Source of the DNA: Schizophyllum amplum
Taxonomy: Eukaryota > Basidiomycota > Agaricomycetes > Agaricales > Schizophyllaceae
Assembly: GCA_007026445.1 (NCBI GenBank)
Contig: VDMD01000172.1
Coordinates: 1-42,383 of the forward strand
DNA: 42,383 nucleotides
Direction: 5' to 3'
Positions 17,101 to 28,936 of the stretch are shown here, in pieces. The position numbers and the translations under genes were made by a program. The notes under the pieces are model-generated. The model was not told where the DNA came from. It saw nothing but the letters and a program-made list of their open reading frames with translations, and did not search any database. Position 1 is the first letter of the stretch; every line of letters starts with the position of its first letter.

Positions 17101-20100
17101 GCGCGAAGTTCACCAAGATAGATGTGAAATTTGTCGCCGCCGTCGTCAACGATGAGAAGACATCGGTCATGAGCGAGCAATTGCATAAGCCGAATGCGAT
17201 GCTTGAGAGGTAGCTTGAAGCTGTACGAAAAGCGCGGTTGCTCTCGCAATGCAGGGATATGTGTGTGATCAAGTTGCAAGGCTTGTTGATCTTCAGTCGA
17301 AAGGGCAAGAGGGTGCACTGTGTACTGGATGGCAGGGTCAAGGCGGCATTGCACACGGCCATCAACCATGTACGCTGTAAGTCCGTTTTCAGTACGCGAG
17401 ACAGAGGCGCGCGTGACTGACGACAACACTTACAGGTATTGTGGGTCCAGTACGGGGTGTACGAAGAGATGTCCTCTACGTACAAGATCTCCCTAAACGG
17501 CAATCGTCAGCCTCGCAATTGTTACACGGTGGGTTCAGTCACTCACGTCGCCTCCGGTCGCGCGGCGCTGTTGACCTCGCGGATGAGGTCCTTCCTGTAT
17601 CCCTTGCACCGAGAGTCCTTGCCGATCGAGGCCTCACGAGATATCTGCTCCAAGAGCGACTTCTCCTGTATGCTTTGCATCATCTGCGTAAGGTGGCGTA
17701 GCGACTTCTGCAGGATAGTATCCAGATGCTGATATGCCGTCTCAAGAGCACGCGTCACAAGGTCTTCGAGCAGGGGTTCGCGAGCGAAGACATCGTCAAG
17801 GCTCGCGAGGAAGTCGGTGTCACTAACAACATTTATGGCCTTCGACGTGCGACTGAGGATTTCTTGCTCGACCGACGCTTCCCTACCGGCGAAGAGCTCC
17901 TTCATCACCGTGAAAAACCCAGACTTCTTGGATTTCGCGGCGTTGGAGTAGAGGCCGCTTCTGAGATCGCCTTCCGTGATAATCAAGTTCATGAGCCCCC
18001 TGCGCTGCTCGTCGGAGAGTTCGGTATAGTTTTCGTCCTCTATGACAATTCGCGCGAGAGTCAGGCGGTCCTTGAATGTCCGGAGAGCGCCGTGCGTCGA
18101 GATCTTCCATATGTTGTCCTTGTTCATGCGGTTGTCGAATTCGCGTCGCATGTCGGGATACATCTGAGAGAGGTCCTCAAAGGAGGCTAGCACATGATAA
18201 GACACCATCGAACGGGAGGCAAACAGTGCGTAACATACGAATGGAGTCCAGCGCATCCTCTTGGGCGGCGGTAGTCTCCTGGCTGTCCCGCTTGTCCGTC
18301 TCATGTGCGCCTTCCTTGGTATTCCCGTCGCCTTCGCCGGCGTCTTCGTTTCCCGCAGTACTATCTGCCCCTTGCTTGTCCTCGGCCATGTCGGCGCTGT
18401 CACCTGACTCGTCGGCAGTCGTCTTTCCGTGGTTGAGACCATCACAACTGTCCGTATCCTTGTCCGAGAACAACACGAAGCGATCCTTGAACATCCTGCG
18501 GAGCAACCGTGAGTTATGCAGACCATACAAATAGCAAACGACGTACGGGTACACGCCGATAATATGGTCCACTAAGGCCAGCCGCATAGTCTGCTCGAGC
18601 GACGCCTTACTAGCGTCGACGTTCTCCTTGACCAACGCGCTCTTCCTCTTCTTCTCCGACTCAGCCTCTATCGCCGCGTCGCGAATGCTTCGTTCGTACG
18701 TCTTGCATGCATCGCCGAACGCCTGATTCATGCCGCATTTGATCAAGCATTGAATGGCGCTGTCGTTCAATCCCTCGTCCAGATGAATAGCCATTCCCTT
18801 TCTACGCATTGTCAGGACAGAGATGAGGAAGAGCTCAAGGCACACCTGAAATAGGATTCTACATTCGTCCTGTAATACTGCTTTCTGCGAAACGGAGTGG
18901 TTCTCTTCTCCTGGGCGACATATCTTGCAGTGAGAAAGGCCTGGACCGTCTCACCGGTAATGAGCTTCGGCATCAGTATGCTCGGATCTATGTTGGCCTC
19001 AACGGACGACTGCGATACGTGCAACGAGCCGGAGTGAAGCTACAACCGGAATCAGCACAATGTCATGAGAGGAAGCTCAACATACTTCTATGCCGGGCCT
19101 GACCGTCACGTTCTCCTCCTGCTCATTCGTCTTCGCGACTTCGAACGTGAAGAAACGGTCGCCCTCCTCATCCATCTCCATGCTCTCCTCGTCCGCCGCC
19201 TCCTTCCAAATCATATGCTGCGCATGCTCGTCGGACATCACACACATAGTCTGGTCCGCGATCTTTGTGAGGAACCTAGCGAGAACAGGGCTCAGTAAGT
19301 ATAATCGTGTCAGCGAGTTGAAGCCTGAACATACCGTATGAACGTGATGCGGTTCTTACGGACGGTCGATATGGCGTTGTCGTTCCATGTCGTGTCCTCC
19401 GGCCAGTACACGACGAACAGCTGTTCCTCAGCGGTCGAGGGAAGCGACATCCGGACGAAGTACAAGCCGGAACGAAGCCTCGGTCCGTTAGAGTCGTCTT
19501 TGGCGTCCAACAACAGCCGTGCCCTGTAAGGTCACGGTGACAGTCAGCCTCGTAGACGAAGGATCGTAGAGCACCGTTACACGTACATCTTCCCGTCCAC
19601 GACCTTGCTGGTCGTGAGCAGCTTCACGATCTCGGTTTTGCTACCGTAGACGCCGATGGGCTTGACAGACAAGTTGTCGAGTGCCTTGAAGTCGATCTTC
19701 GTCAAAGACTGATAGGCGCCAGGACTGACATCGTCGAGGAAACGTTTGAGAGAATCCTGCGCGATGATAATTTTGTCAACTGATGAACATCAGCCTCAGC
19801 GGTGAGCGTCTCCCAAGTTAATCACCTACCTAGTCCTCCGCTGCCTTGCTCGCTGATGAGGTCGAGAATGCGATACAGGCGCGGGATAGAGTCCGCGAGA
19901 TCGGTGCTTGGTTCGTTGGCCTTTGACCTTTTGTGGACCTTGTGCGTGTGCTCGTCCGCAGCGCGCTTAGCGCCAGGTTCTGTCTCGGAGGGGCGGTCTT
20001 TGTCGTTCGCGTCCATCTTAGACGCGTCGTCCATCTTGTCCTGATCAACAAACGCATCAGGGCGGGCAGAAGAGGACTCACCATAGGGTCCGGAAAGACC

Positions 20101-20277
20101 GCTGAGGAGGTGGGGTCTGAGTTGCACGCGTCAACAACATTGTAAAGTTCCCAAGAGATGCTTGCCGTCTGCGTGTATGGTGATGGTGCTCCCAAGCCCA
20201 CTACTTCCAAGCGGGCTCGCGTCAATCTGCATACGGTCGGGGTCGTCGAAAAGCTCGGGCGGCCTGTAGCTGGCCAT
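11136..20277 (-). CDS. Giant GBP/atlastin-like GTPase with Cys-rich zinc region and C-terminal VWA domain
   Basis: ATG at 20277 (MASYRPPEL), stop at 11136-11138. About 42 introns of 41-63 nt join frames with no internal stop, giving roughly 2,308 residues. Two junctions look like GC-AG introns (near 20160 and at 15431-15488). Order: a low-complexity acidic N-terminus; helical regions; a segment (about 17.4-16.1 kb) with repeated strand patterns such as LLIDVSGQARIFSL that suggests a beta-propeller. The GTPase follows, with P-loop GEQSVGKSF (15650-15676) and G3 ALDFEG, as in GBP/atlastin/RHD3 proteins. Next are a helical linker, a long run of C/H clusters (14.15-12.88 kb) and a conserved MSKTRW block. 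The VWA domain has MIDAS DRSGSMD (11947-11967), then VVVFLSDGE and FHAVSFGP. Every part appears intact. The family resembles large GTPases known from mushroom genomes. Function is unknown; GTP-driven assembly or defence is inference. Confidence is high for one intact gene, moderate for exact junctions. Confidence 0.85.
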
Positions 20278-21005
20278 GATGGTAGAGAAAGAAAGAGGTG
20301 TCCCACGAACCCGACAAAGGCTGCCTTCCACGCTTCCTTCCGGAGCCGCGATCGGATATCTGCGAGTCACAGTGCCTAGACGCGACCCTAATAGACGCAC
20401 ACCTCGGGGCGTACTAGAAGCTAGAGCTCGAATGTAGATGCCCCTGGGATAAGCGCGCTGGATATGACGGCCTCGGAGTCCGACTCAACTACAATGCAGG
20501 CTCGAGAGTGTGCTGCTGCGCGTCTCATGCACACACCTATTTTCAGCCAACATAAATGCGACCATGAGGAGGGAGCTGGGTCGGTGGTAGGACAACGATG
20601 AAGGATTCGGGGTATCAGGTCGATTCATAATTGTCAGGGTTCGTACACGATATGAGGCGCAGGGGATTCAAGGAAGGGGTGTACGGTGGGCGTTGGACGA
20701 TCACGAGTCAATGCCCCTAGATACTAATAGGCGCTGCGTGGCGGCGTCGGATAACAAGGGAGGGCGCCTATGCTGTACCTTACCATAATCCTGCGAATCT
20801 GCTTTGGACAGCTACACGACACCCTACCACAGCTAGGGGACACAGTGCGGTCAGGGCCATTGAAGCACAGAGGAAACGCCGCGGACGCACTTTCGTATCA
20901 CTGTCTCGGCGACATCGCGCAAAGGCTGTAGCGCTAGCCCTTTCTTCCTTCCCCAATCCCACTTGACCAACTTTATCGCGACTTAAAGCGCTTCAACGCG
21001 TTTCG
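20278..21005. promoter_or_regulatory. Divergent intergenic region between the GTPase and RBR genes
   Basis: 728 bp separate two start codons that face away from each other, so both promoters must lie here. I see no clear TATA box at a convincing distance from either start, and no repeat or RNA gene. Frames crossing it are short and unsupported. Confidence 0.5.
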
Positions 21006-23304
21006 ATGGTTGGCGTCACCAAGAGCGAGCACAGAGGGGCCGGATCGTCCTCATCGGCGTCGGTCTTGAGCCGCATATTGCGCGGCGATGATGTTGCCCA
21101 GACATTCCCGCAAACGAGCCAGTACCGGAGCGGTGGCGTGTCGGCGTGCGGGCTTGCTGCGTTAAACTGCGCTCGCGTCGTCTTCGAGAGTAAACAGAAC
21201 GATGAGGAGCGCCTCAGGTCGTTGTTGGACTCCAAGACCACCGACGTTAGTATCTTCATTGCTACTTACGCGGTCTTCGGTTTGCTAAAGCGAATATGCA
21301 GGAGATCATGGTGGCGACAGACTGCTGGAAAGGGAGCTCCCATCTCGAAGTCGAGCAGTTGCTGGCGCTGCAGCTGTTCTCGCGCTCAATGAAGCTGGTC
21401 GAGACGAAGTTCGCGAGCGTCAGTCATGGCAAACTCCGGGAACTCATCGCGTACGGACGGGCAGCACGTGTTCTGATGTTCGTTTTCTCACCTTTTGTCC
21501 AGAGAACTCAGAGACACCCCATCCATCAACGGATGCGCTGCTGTCATCATCACACGTCCTCCAGAGATCGTCGTATGCCTCAAGGTACCTCTCAAAGGGC
21601 CTGCCCCAACGGCAACCAGCTCCAACGTCGTACTCGCGGTCTTCGACTCCCATCCTCGCCCGTCACACCCCGAGGGCGCCGGCTGGTTCTTCACGAAATC
21701 TCTAGACCAGATGGCGAAACACCTACACGGTCTTCTTGCAGTAGATCCCAGGCTCCTCGCCGAAACCGGCATGCAATGGCAGGCGCAGCTCCTTTCAAAC
21801 TTCTCTGGCCACATCATCGTGCCCACACGAGCTCACCATCTCCTGAAGCCAGAGGACGAGCTTCAACAAGTGCTCTGGGACTCGACTCTCGCGATCCTCA
21901 GGCTCCAGGCCGAGCTCGAGGAGACCAAGTTCCAGAACGCTGCTTTGACGGACATGAACAAGCGCTACGAGGATGAGCTCGACGCACTGGAGCGCAAGAA
22001 CAGGGGCATGCGCCAGAGGTTAGAAGTTGCGGAGAGGCAATCTCATGTGGCAACTTCGCAATTGAGCGGTCAAGGTCACCGTCTTTCAGCCGACGTCAAG
22101 GGGAAGCGCCCCGAGAGACCATCGGGCAGTGCATCTCGACCTTCCGGGAGCGGAGATGCGCCGATGGTTGTCGACGCGCTATCTTCGGACCACCTACAGG
22201 CGCTGCAAGCTCACAACGCGTTCCTCGAAGAGGACCAACGCCTCCGCGCAGAAAGGGAAGCGCTTGTCAAGACCGCGGTCGGTATCTTCGAATGCCCTGT
22301 CTGCTTCGACAAACACCCAGAGACAGACGTCGCGCGAGTCCGCATGTGTGGCCACGTTCTATGTCGGGAATGCGCCCGCGGGTACATCCTCACCAAAATT
22401 CAAGAGCGCACCTTCCCTATGACTTGTCCGATATGCCCAACGGACAAGGCATCCCGCGAGTCCGGCGGTACGTTTCTCACTCATCCTTTACCGAGCTCTT
22501 TATCAACAAGTCTCCTTAATCTCCTCAGTGATCGAAGAGGACCTCATTCAACAGACCAACATCCCCCAGAAGGAGCTCGAGATCCTCGAAGAGCTCCAGC
22601 TCGCCGCCTACAGCGTCCCCATCTACTGCCGCAGGTACGCACTTCTCCTTTATATCCCTCGTACGGTAGCCCACCGGCGCACACCGACCACAACGCTCTG
22701 GCAGCCGGTCCCCTGACACCGCTGGCCGGCCCCCAGGTGCCAGAACACCGTCTTCGTCGACCGCGGCGAATATCAAGAGAGCCGCATCGTCACATGCCCG
22801 CTCCCTGGCTGCACGTATGCGTGGTGCAGGCACTGCCAGCAGGAAATCGCCGCCGGGCCCGTCCAGCACTCCTGCGACGGATCGCTCGAGCTCGCGACGC
22901 TGATGAAGGACCGCGGGTGGAAGGCTTGTCCGGGTTAGTTCTTGCGTAAGGAATCGATGCCGGGTAAATATTCTGACCCTCGTTCCCTCGTTCAGGCTGC
23001 AAGACGAACATACAGAAGACGGATGGGTGCAATCATATGACGGTCAGTTTGTTTTCCACGGCGGAAGAGGCTCTTTACTGACGTATAATTGTGCAGTGCC
23101 CGTCCCCGGGCTGCAATACGTGAGTGACGACGTCTATGCCTAGGAGCTCGCTAACGCTATATACTCAGGCATTTCTGTTACGCATGCGGCGAGTCTATCG
23201 TTCGTTCGACAAGGAGGGAAGAGTTGCAGAGGGCCATCTCGCGGCATTATCGAAAGTGCGAATTCATCCGAGTGAATATTCCCGACAGAGGAATGCCTCC
23301 ATGA
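21006..23304 (+). CDS. RBR (RING1-IBR-RING2) E3 ubiquitin ligase
   Basis: Exons 21006-21245, 21302-21450, 21503-22467, 22529-22634, 22737-22933, 22996-23042, 23097-23119 and 23169-23304 join in frame to 620 residues. RING1 starts near residue 394 (CPVCFDKH, then CGHVLCRECA and CPICP). The IBR follows with CRRCQNTVF, CPLPGCTYAWC and HCQQ. RING2 begins CPGCKTNIQK and contains GCNHM, where the Cys at about 564 is the RBR catalytic cysteine that accepts ubiquitin as a thioester. HFCYACGE completes it. The N-terminal half has helical segments and a coiled coil (about 250-320) and no domain I can name. The enzyme should act in the cytosol with an E2; the substrate is unknown. The gene appears intact. 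It lies head-to-head with the GTPase gene and tail-to-tail with PSO2, 115 bp apart. Confidence 0.9.
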
Positions 23305-23419
23305 GTGGGCATTGCCGACAAGAAACCAAGATACTTAGTGTACAATACGGTAGTGTCTTAATATGAAAAGGCTCCGCCAGAAGTACTATGTATATCATCG
23401 CTGATCTTGAACTACACAG

Positions 23420-26036
23420 TCACCAATAATCCTCCCTCCGCGACTTCACCACCTCCACCTTCCCCCTCTTCTTCCTCTCCGCCTCCCACCTTTGCACCCA
23501 CTTCGCCATCTTATTCCTCGAGTGCTCGCTCCCCACATTCACCGTTGCAATCATGCGCGCCCAGTCGCACGACAGCGCGAAGCACGTCAGCTCGAAGAAC
23601 GACGAGTGCTCCGAGTACGGCACGCCGTACAGCGTCAGCGAGGACGTCGAGTTGCGCGTCGGGCGCAGGTCAGCGTAGGAGTACGACTTGGACTGCCCGC
23701 GGGAGATGATGGTAGGGATGGGCGGGGAGAGGTCAGTGCCGGCAGGTTGGGTGAATCTAAGTCACAGTTTGATCAGGGTGGGGAGAGGGAGAAGGTCAGG
23801 AAGGAACGTACGTCCACCCTGTAGGCCGAAAACCTACGGCCCTGGTGAAGGTGTCCTTGTACCGCTCGAAGTACGGTTTGAGCTTGTCCGAGGTGATGAC
23901 GCCGAGCGGGACCAGGTGCACGGACGCCTCCTTCGGGTCCCGAGTCATCAGGGCCTCAAGTTCGGAGTCCTGTTGACATCGGAGGATGGCCGCCTTCCGA
24001 CTGTCGCAGTACACCTTGCTATCGAGAGCATGTGCGATGGCTGCGAATGGGGTCAATTCGTGGCGCGAGACACTGAAGACATGTCTCTTACCCTTCACAA
24101 TTCTCTCCTTGCCAATGGAATATGTTCTGTGCAGAGGGATCTGAGTTCCGGGACAAAAGTGCAAGGTCAGAAAACTCACCCTACAAGAACCAGTATTCGA
24201 TCAGGCTTCGAGGCCGTCTTGTCCTTCGTGCTGACCCATCCGTCCATCATCGTCGTCTCCGTCCCAGTGGGCAGCCCGTTGACAACTCTTCTTGCCAACT
24301 CTGCGCACGCATCGATTACCAACGGCTGTGGTGGAAATGTGTACTGCAATAACCGTCAGCCAGCCATCCGCTCTCCTTGCGAGTTGCAGCTGACCTTGGG
24401 ATCCAAGTACGTCGTATCCAGATAGATGTGGTCGATCTTCTTGCCCTTCACAGCCGGATGCAACACGTGTTTCGGCGACGCGCGGAAGTCGCCGCAGTGC
24501 AAGTACCGGAACACGCGCGAAGTGCCCACGAACGGTGACTTGAACGCGCTGTCGCCGGCGTTCACGGTTTGTCGGCCTTCGTAGAAGAAGAGCGATGAGC
24601 CTGGACAGTGGTTCGCCTCGATGAGCGTTACGCGCACGCCACCCGTATCAGGGATCTCCGTTGGTGTGTTTAGGGGTAATGGGTGCAACCATTTGCGGTC
24701 GACGCGCAACATGTGGGCGATGAGGTTGCAGGTCACCTCCGAGCAGTAGATAGGTCCGCTGTCCCAGGACGACGAAAGGTTCGTGTAGTGGTCAGAGTGA
24801 GCGTGCCTGCAACAAGGTTAGCCGGGCGTTGACTGCGCGCGTGAATGGACGAACGTCAGGAAGTACGCCTTCACGCCTGGAATGGACCCATAGCGGAAAG
24901 CATCAACGGCAATGGGCATGCCCTGAAGGACTTTGTAAAAAGGGGCTTTGCGACGGTTGTTCTTCGTTGGGCGGAAAGTGCGATCTTCGGCAATGGTGGC
25001 CTCCTTCCAGGCGTCATTCTCCTTCAGTGAGGACATAAGGATGGCAAATGCATTGCCGGACGTCGCTTTGGGCTTGCTCTCTCTCGAGAAGGCTTGTGGT
25101 GGCGGAGTCTCATATGTGGATATGGGGCGCAGCGTTTTGGGCGTGGCGCTCGTACTAGCCTTCGACGACTCCAAGCAGGTGTTGACGTGATCTTGCAGTA
25201 TCTTTCATTGACTTCAGTAAGATGCAGTAATGACGACGGTGGTCACGCACCAAATGAGAGGAAAACTGCTGCTGGCACGCAGGACAGGTCCTGGCATCGT
25301 CCGTCTCCGTCTCTTGCTCGAGATCTTCGGGGTCAAGGTCTTCTCCATCCAATGTTCGCCCAGCCTCATCGTCTCCGGTTCCCCACTCCGAGTCCTCCCA
25401 CCCGAACCCTTCTTCTTCTGCTGGGGTGGCGGGGACAGATGTGCTCGAGCCGCTCCCAGGTGTCTCGAGTGCTTTCTGGCTAACAAGAGCAGGACGATCG
25501 CTCGGTACATCTGGAGGCGGCATAGACGCGTTCAGCACCTCTGATGCTGAAGCTGAGGAAGGAGCAAGGGGTGATAGAAGAAGATCTGGAACACCGAAGG
25601 CGGCGGTCGACGACTCTTGCTTCACAGGCGATGGCGAACGCGGCGGCGAAGAAGACAGCAAGAGTACTGGATCGCCAAAGGACGCTTCGGAGAGAAGGGA
25701 TGGTGCCGGTTTGTCTGATGTGCGGCGCTTGCAACACGGAGGCTCATCCTGCACAACAACTGCGCCGTCCTCATCGTCCTTCTTTCGCTTCCCCTGGCGC
25801 ACCGGCGTAGGAGTTGAAGGACCTGATTCGTCGTCGTCCGAGATCTCGATGATGATGGTGCCGCTTCTTGGAGGGGCCTTGGTGCTCGATCTTGGTGCAG
25901 CTGCAGCCTTGCCCTTCAAATTAGGCTTGAGCTTGCTGCATTTCGGCTGGGCTTTCTGACTCGAAGGACGGGTGAAGAAATCGTGCAGGGTCACAGAAGG
26001 ACGGGGCGTCTTTAATTTCTTGGTGGAGGGTGCCAT
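23420..26036 (-). CDS. PSO2: PSO2/SNM1-family DNA cross-link repair nuclease
   Basis: Exons (minus strand) 26036-25251, 25201-24855, 24806-24395, 24343-24180, 24126-24092, 24040-23812 and 23756-23420 join in frame to 769 residues. The C-terminal half is a metallo-beta-lactamase/beta-CASP nuclease. It shows HAHSDH (metal site), EANHCPG, CGDFR, LDTTYLD, and a final PYSEHSSF region. Such enzymes degrade DNA 5' to 3' past interstrand cross-links in the nucleus. An intron splits a UBZ4-like finger, CPAC before it and DHVNTC after it. The N-terminus has VTLHDFF, resembling a PCNA-binding box without its Gln. The middle is a disordered Ser/Pro/acid-rich linker. The start at 26036 is chosen because the same Met-proximal sequence recurs in the duplicated fragment at 28.9-29.1 kb. 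The gene is intact; its 5' exon was copied in the tandem duplication downstream. Confidence 0.92.
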
Positions 26037-26557
26037 TATGAGCAATTTAGTTAGAAAAGGTGTGCAATGAAGGCTGAAGACGGAGTGAAGATGACAAGGC
26101 GTCACAAGGGAATCTGGATCGCCACCAACGCCACATTGCCGGTCCTTCGGCACCGGTCATCCGTGAATGTCACGTGCAACATGTTCGACTTTGAACCTAA
26201 CGCTTCCCTGAGCTTCTGCGGGTTTAGCAGGATACATCCCCGGGACTGAGAGTATGAAGCGACACATTTGGCCTAGGCGTTCCGGCGCGTAACTGTCAAA
26301 CCGATATTCATGAAGAATTTACAAGTGCCAGTGAATAAAAGTCGGCAGCTCGGCGTAGAAAACCAACCATGGCCACCAACACCTATGCGGTACAGCTTTA
26401 CAGTCGGCACCATGGCACGCGCGAGCGACATGTCGAAGAGCTGAATCAGGTAGTATCTTCCAAGTTCGATGACAGTACAACAATGTTACAGGTAAAGATT
26501 GAAGAGATAGACAATAGCACAGTGAGCGAGTGACAAGTATCAATGCGCCGACCAAAT
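26037..26557. promoter_or_regulatory. PSO2 upstream region / GH43-A 3' flank
   Basis: 520 bp between the PSO2 start and the GH43-A stop, both on the minus strand. Large parts recur diverged at about 29075-29280 and 29935-30027. It must hold the PSO2 promoter and the GH43-A terminator. No further gene is seen. Confidence 0.5.
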
Positions 26558-28253
26558 TCATACTTCGCCGGCGTCCAGCGTGAACGACGCGACCGTGACT
26601 GACCCACCGAGGTCAGTCGTCGCATAGTTGAAAATCCCAAACCTGTAGCCCATGAAAAATTGCCAACTCGTTCCCATCGTAAAATCATCCCCGATGCCCG
26701 TAAATGAGGTCCCATCAGTGCTGTAGGAGAACCGCGCCGTGTTCGAGCCACCCGGCATCACATCTGCGTACACGCGAAGCCAGACGGTGCCCCCACTGAT
26801 CGATGCGCTCTCGACCGTCGTTCCCGTCGAATTTGTATTCCACGATGCGTCCATAGTGATGTCGTCGACCATGTTGACGCTGAACTTCCCACTGTCCTTC
26901 TTCACGCCGACCCATGCGGATTGATCACGTAGTATGGCGAGGCCGGCGCGATCGCCATCGGCCATGCCCGCGTAGTTGAGCTCGATGGTCGCGGTGGAGT
27001 CGGGTCCGAGGGTGCGCTGCGTGAGCGTATTGCGCGCAGAGTAGAGGCCGTAGGTGACGGTGACGGTCTTCAGCGTGAGGCCGTCGCCGATGGAGTAGGC
27101 GGACGTGTCCGGGTTGTGGTTCCACTCCCATCGCGGGCCAAGTTCCTTGAATGTGTCCGTCCCGGTGAGTGCGGGTACAGCAACTTGTGCAACTGGATCA
27201 CCATACGAGGCAGAAACGGCACCGTCGACGAGCTAGCATAGCAAAGTTGTCAGATCAAACTCGCGCCCGTCCACGTGTGACACTTACCGCAGCAGTAGGG
27301 AACCCATCGTCTCCCCAAGTGATTGGGACCAACACGGGTATGCGACCGCCAGGATAGGCGTCCACAAATCCCATGTAGTACCAGTCGCCGTCGGGTGTAT
27401 CTACCAGCGATCCCTGATGAACTGGACCGGCGTCCGAGCCTTCTAGCTTCACGTTCAAGACGAGCTCCTTGAGCGTGTAAGTGCCGAAGGGCTCGTCAGC
27501 CATCAAGATGTGTGTCCCCCGCGCGGGCCTCGTCGTAAGGATGTAGTATCGACCGTCGTGTTTGTACATCCGCGTGCCTTCGAGGTAACCTATGGCAGTT
27601 GAGTGGCGAAGATCTACGGATATAGAAGGGAGGAACATTACCGATGTCTTCCGAAGGAACATACACTTGCTGCGATGACACCTCGCTCGTCCCATTCAAC
27701 GACAGCTGTGCGACCCAGACGGCATCGTCCGCAGCGTACGAGACATACATCGTATCGTCGTCGTCGATCAGCAAGCCGCTATCGTAATAGCACTGTATGC
27801 AATTTTCAGTATAGTCGTTTCTCAGACTAACTGGACACACACCTTGTTCATCACAGCACGCCGCGACCACTTCCCCGTCACATCCGGCGCCGTATATATG
27901 TACGTCTTCGTAAAGTCGATACATCCACCCCAGTACCACGTATCCTGGCTCGCGTGGTAGCGCATGAAGGAAGCCCAAGTACCGCGGTTATACCCTTGGG
28001 CATTAGTCAGGTTATACTTGGCACCAAAGTCCAAAGAGGGCACGGAGTGCGCGATGTACTCCCAGTTGACGAGGTCTTTTGAGCGGAGGATGGGCGCGCC
28101 TGGCGAGAAGTGCATGGAGGAGGCCGAGTAGTAGTAGGTGTCATCGACGCGGCTGATGTCGTTGTCTGCGAGGTCGTTCCACAGAATGGGGTTGTCGTAA
28201 GCATGAGCGGAGGACAACAGGGTCGCCACCCCCAGGAGCGTGGACGTCTTCAT
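26558..28253 (-). CDS. Secreted GH43 glycosidase, copy A (beta-xylosidase/arabinofuranosidase type)
   Basis: Exons 28253-27843, 27792-27642, 27589-27288 and 27232-26558 join in frame to 512 residues. The Met at 28253 starts a signal peptide (MKTSTLLGVATLLSSAHA). An in-frame Met seven codons upstream is possible but would bury it. GH43 five-bladed propeller motifs are visible: LADNDISRVDDTYYYS with the presumed base Asp30, YYDSGLL with Asp141, and YLEGTRMY with the presumed acid Glu191. Residues from about 300 on form a beta-sandwich module like the C-terminal domain of GH43 beta-xylosidases. The enzyme should act outside the cell on xylan or arabinan side chains; the exact substrate cannot be read from sequence. 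Copy B is nearly identical (about 25 differences by my reading), so this is one half of a recent tandem pair. Confidence 0.92.
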
Positions 28254-28383
28254 GATTGGGTTCTGCGCAGACAATGAGCGACGGCGGTTAGAGGCCTGAA
28301 GACATGGTCAGGCGTCCTGGATGCTGCTGACGCACCGAAGAATGAAGGTAAACCAAGCCGCTGATCACACACGTCTCCCGGGC

Positions 28384-28390
28384 CTTTATA
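28384..28390 (-). promoter_or_regulatory. TATA box of GH43 copy A
   Basis: TATAAAG on the minus strand, about 130 bp upstream of the start codon. The same box with its surroundings (GGCCTTTATA...CAAGGCGAAG) recurs at the same distance before copy B, which supports it. Confidence 0.5.
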
Positions 28391-28799
28391 CTCAAGGCGA
28401 AGTGCGTTGCGGGGAAAGTGCACAACTCACGGTCCATGCGTGCTACCTCCCACCATTGGATCATTGGTGGTCTGGTGACCCAAGATCGATGTACAACCGA
28501 CGAGTGGCCGGTCGCACAAGGTCAAAGGTACGACGGCTCTACGGACCGTATCTGCGCCTCGGAGAAATTGACGTACCTTCTGGGAATGATATGTGCTTGC
28601 GTTGGCTTGCGTGACCGCGTTTGGTGAGGCCCTGAGGCGCGCCAATCAGTTCACGAGGCCCAGTCAGGCATGCCTACAACTTCAAGTCTTCATGTGCTGC
28701 ACGGTCCGCAGTGGGCGTCTCTAACGCGTCACATAAGTAGGTAGCGTTGTGAGCTTGGCAGTCAAAGTCGGCGTGATGACCAATGCGCGCGATTATAAG

Positions 28800-28925
28800 G
28801 AGAAGACAAACAACGCGTAGGCTACTTGTTGTTTCCATTTTCGCTGCGAAAATGAGTCAGCACCGAGCAAGCAACGAGAATCCGCCGAAAATGACGGTCA
28901 ATAACGAGACACGGATAGGGCCAAG
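28800..28925 (-). pseudogene. Orphan RPT4 3' fragment (last exon and intron copy)
   Basis: This segment matches 32310-32425, the last exon of RPT4 and part of its last intron. Shared stretches include GTCAGCACCGAGCAAGCAA and AATGACGGTCAAT. The acceptor changed from TTGCAG to TTCGCAG and the short exon now reads AAA ATG GAA then diverges. No upstream RPT4 exon is present, so this is a dead copy left by the tandem duplication, directly fused to the PSO2 fragment. Confidence 0.75.
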
Positions 28926-28936
28926 GTGTCTTGCAG

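Larger units (their letters stand above)
25909..28925. repeat. Tandem duplication, unit A
   Basis: About 3.0 kb, running from inside PSO2 exon 1, through the PSO2 promoter and GH43 gene A, to a copy of the RPT4 last exon and part of its last intron. Unit B (about 28937-32425) repeats this order. Coding parts match closely. Flanking parts match with more substitutions and gaps. Ends are approximate because the boundaries were found by eye. Confidence 0.85.

Noticed and set aside
20280..20400. Extension of the giant GTPase gene upstream of 20277
   Set aside because: The open frame continues, but its sequence is not protein-like compared with MASYRPPEL onward, and the ATG at 20277 is the first sensible start.
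23688..24425. Plus-strand open frame (245 codons) opposite PSO2
   Set aside because: The minus strand here has a well-conserved spliced nuclease frame; the plus-strand frame crosses its introns and has no domain.
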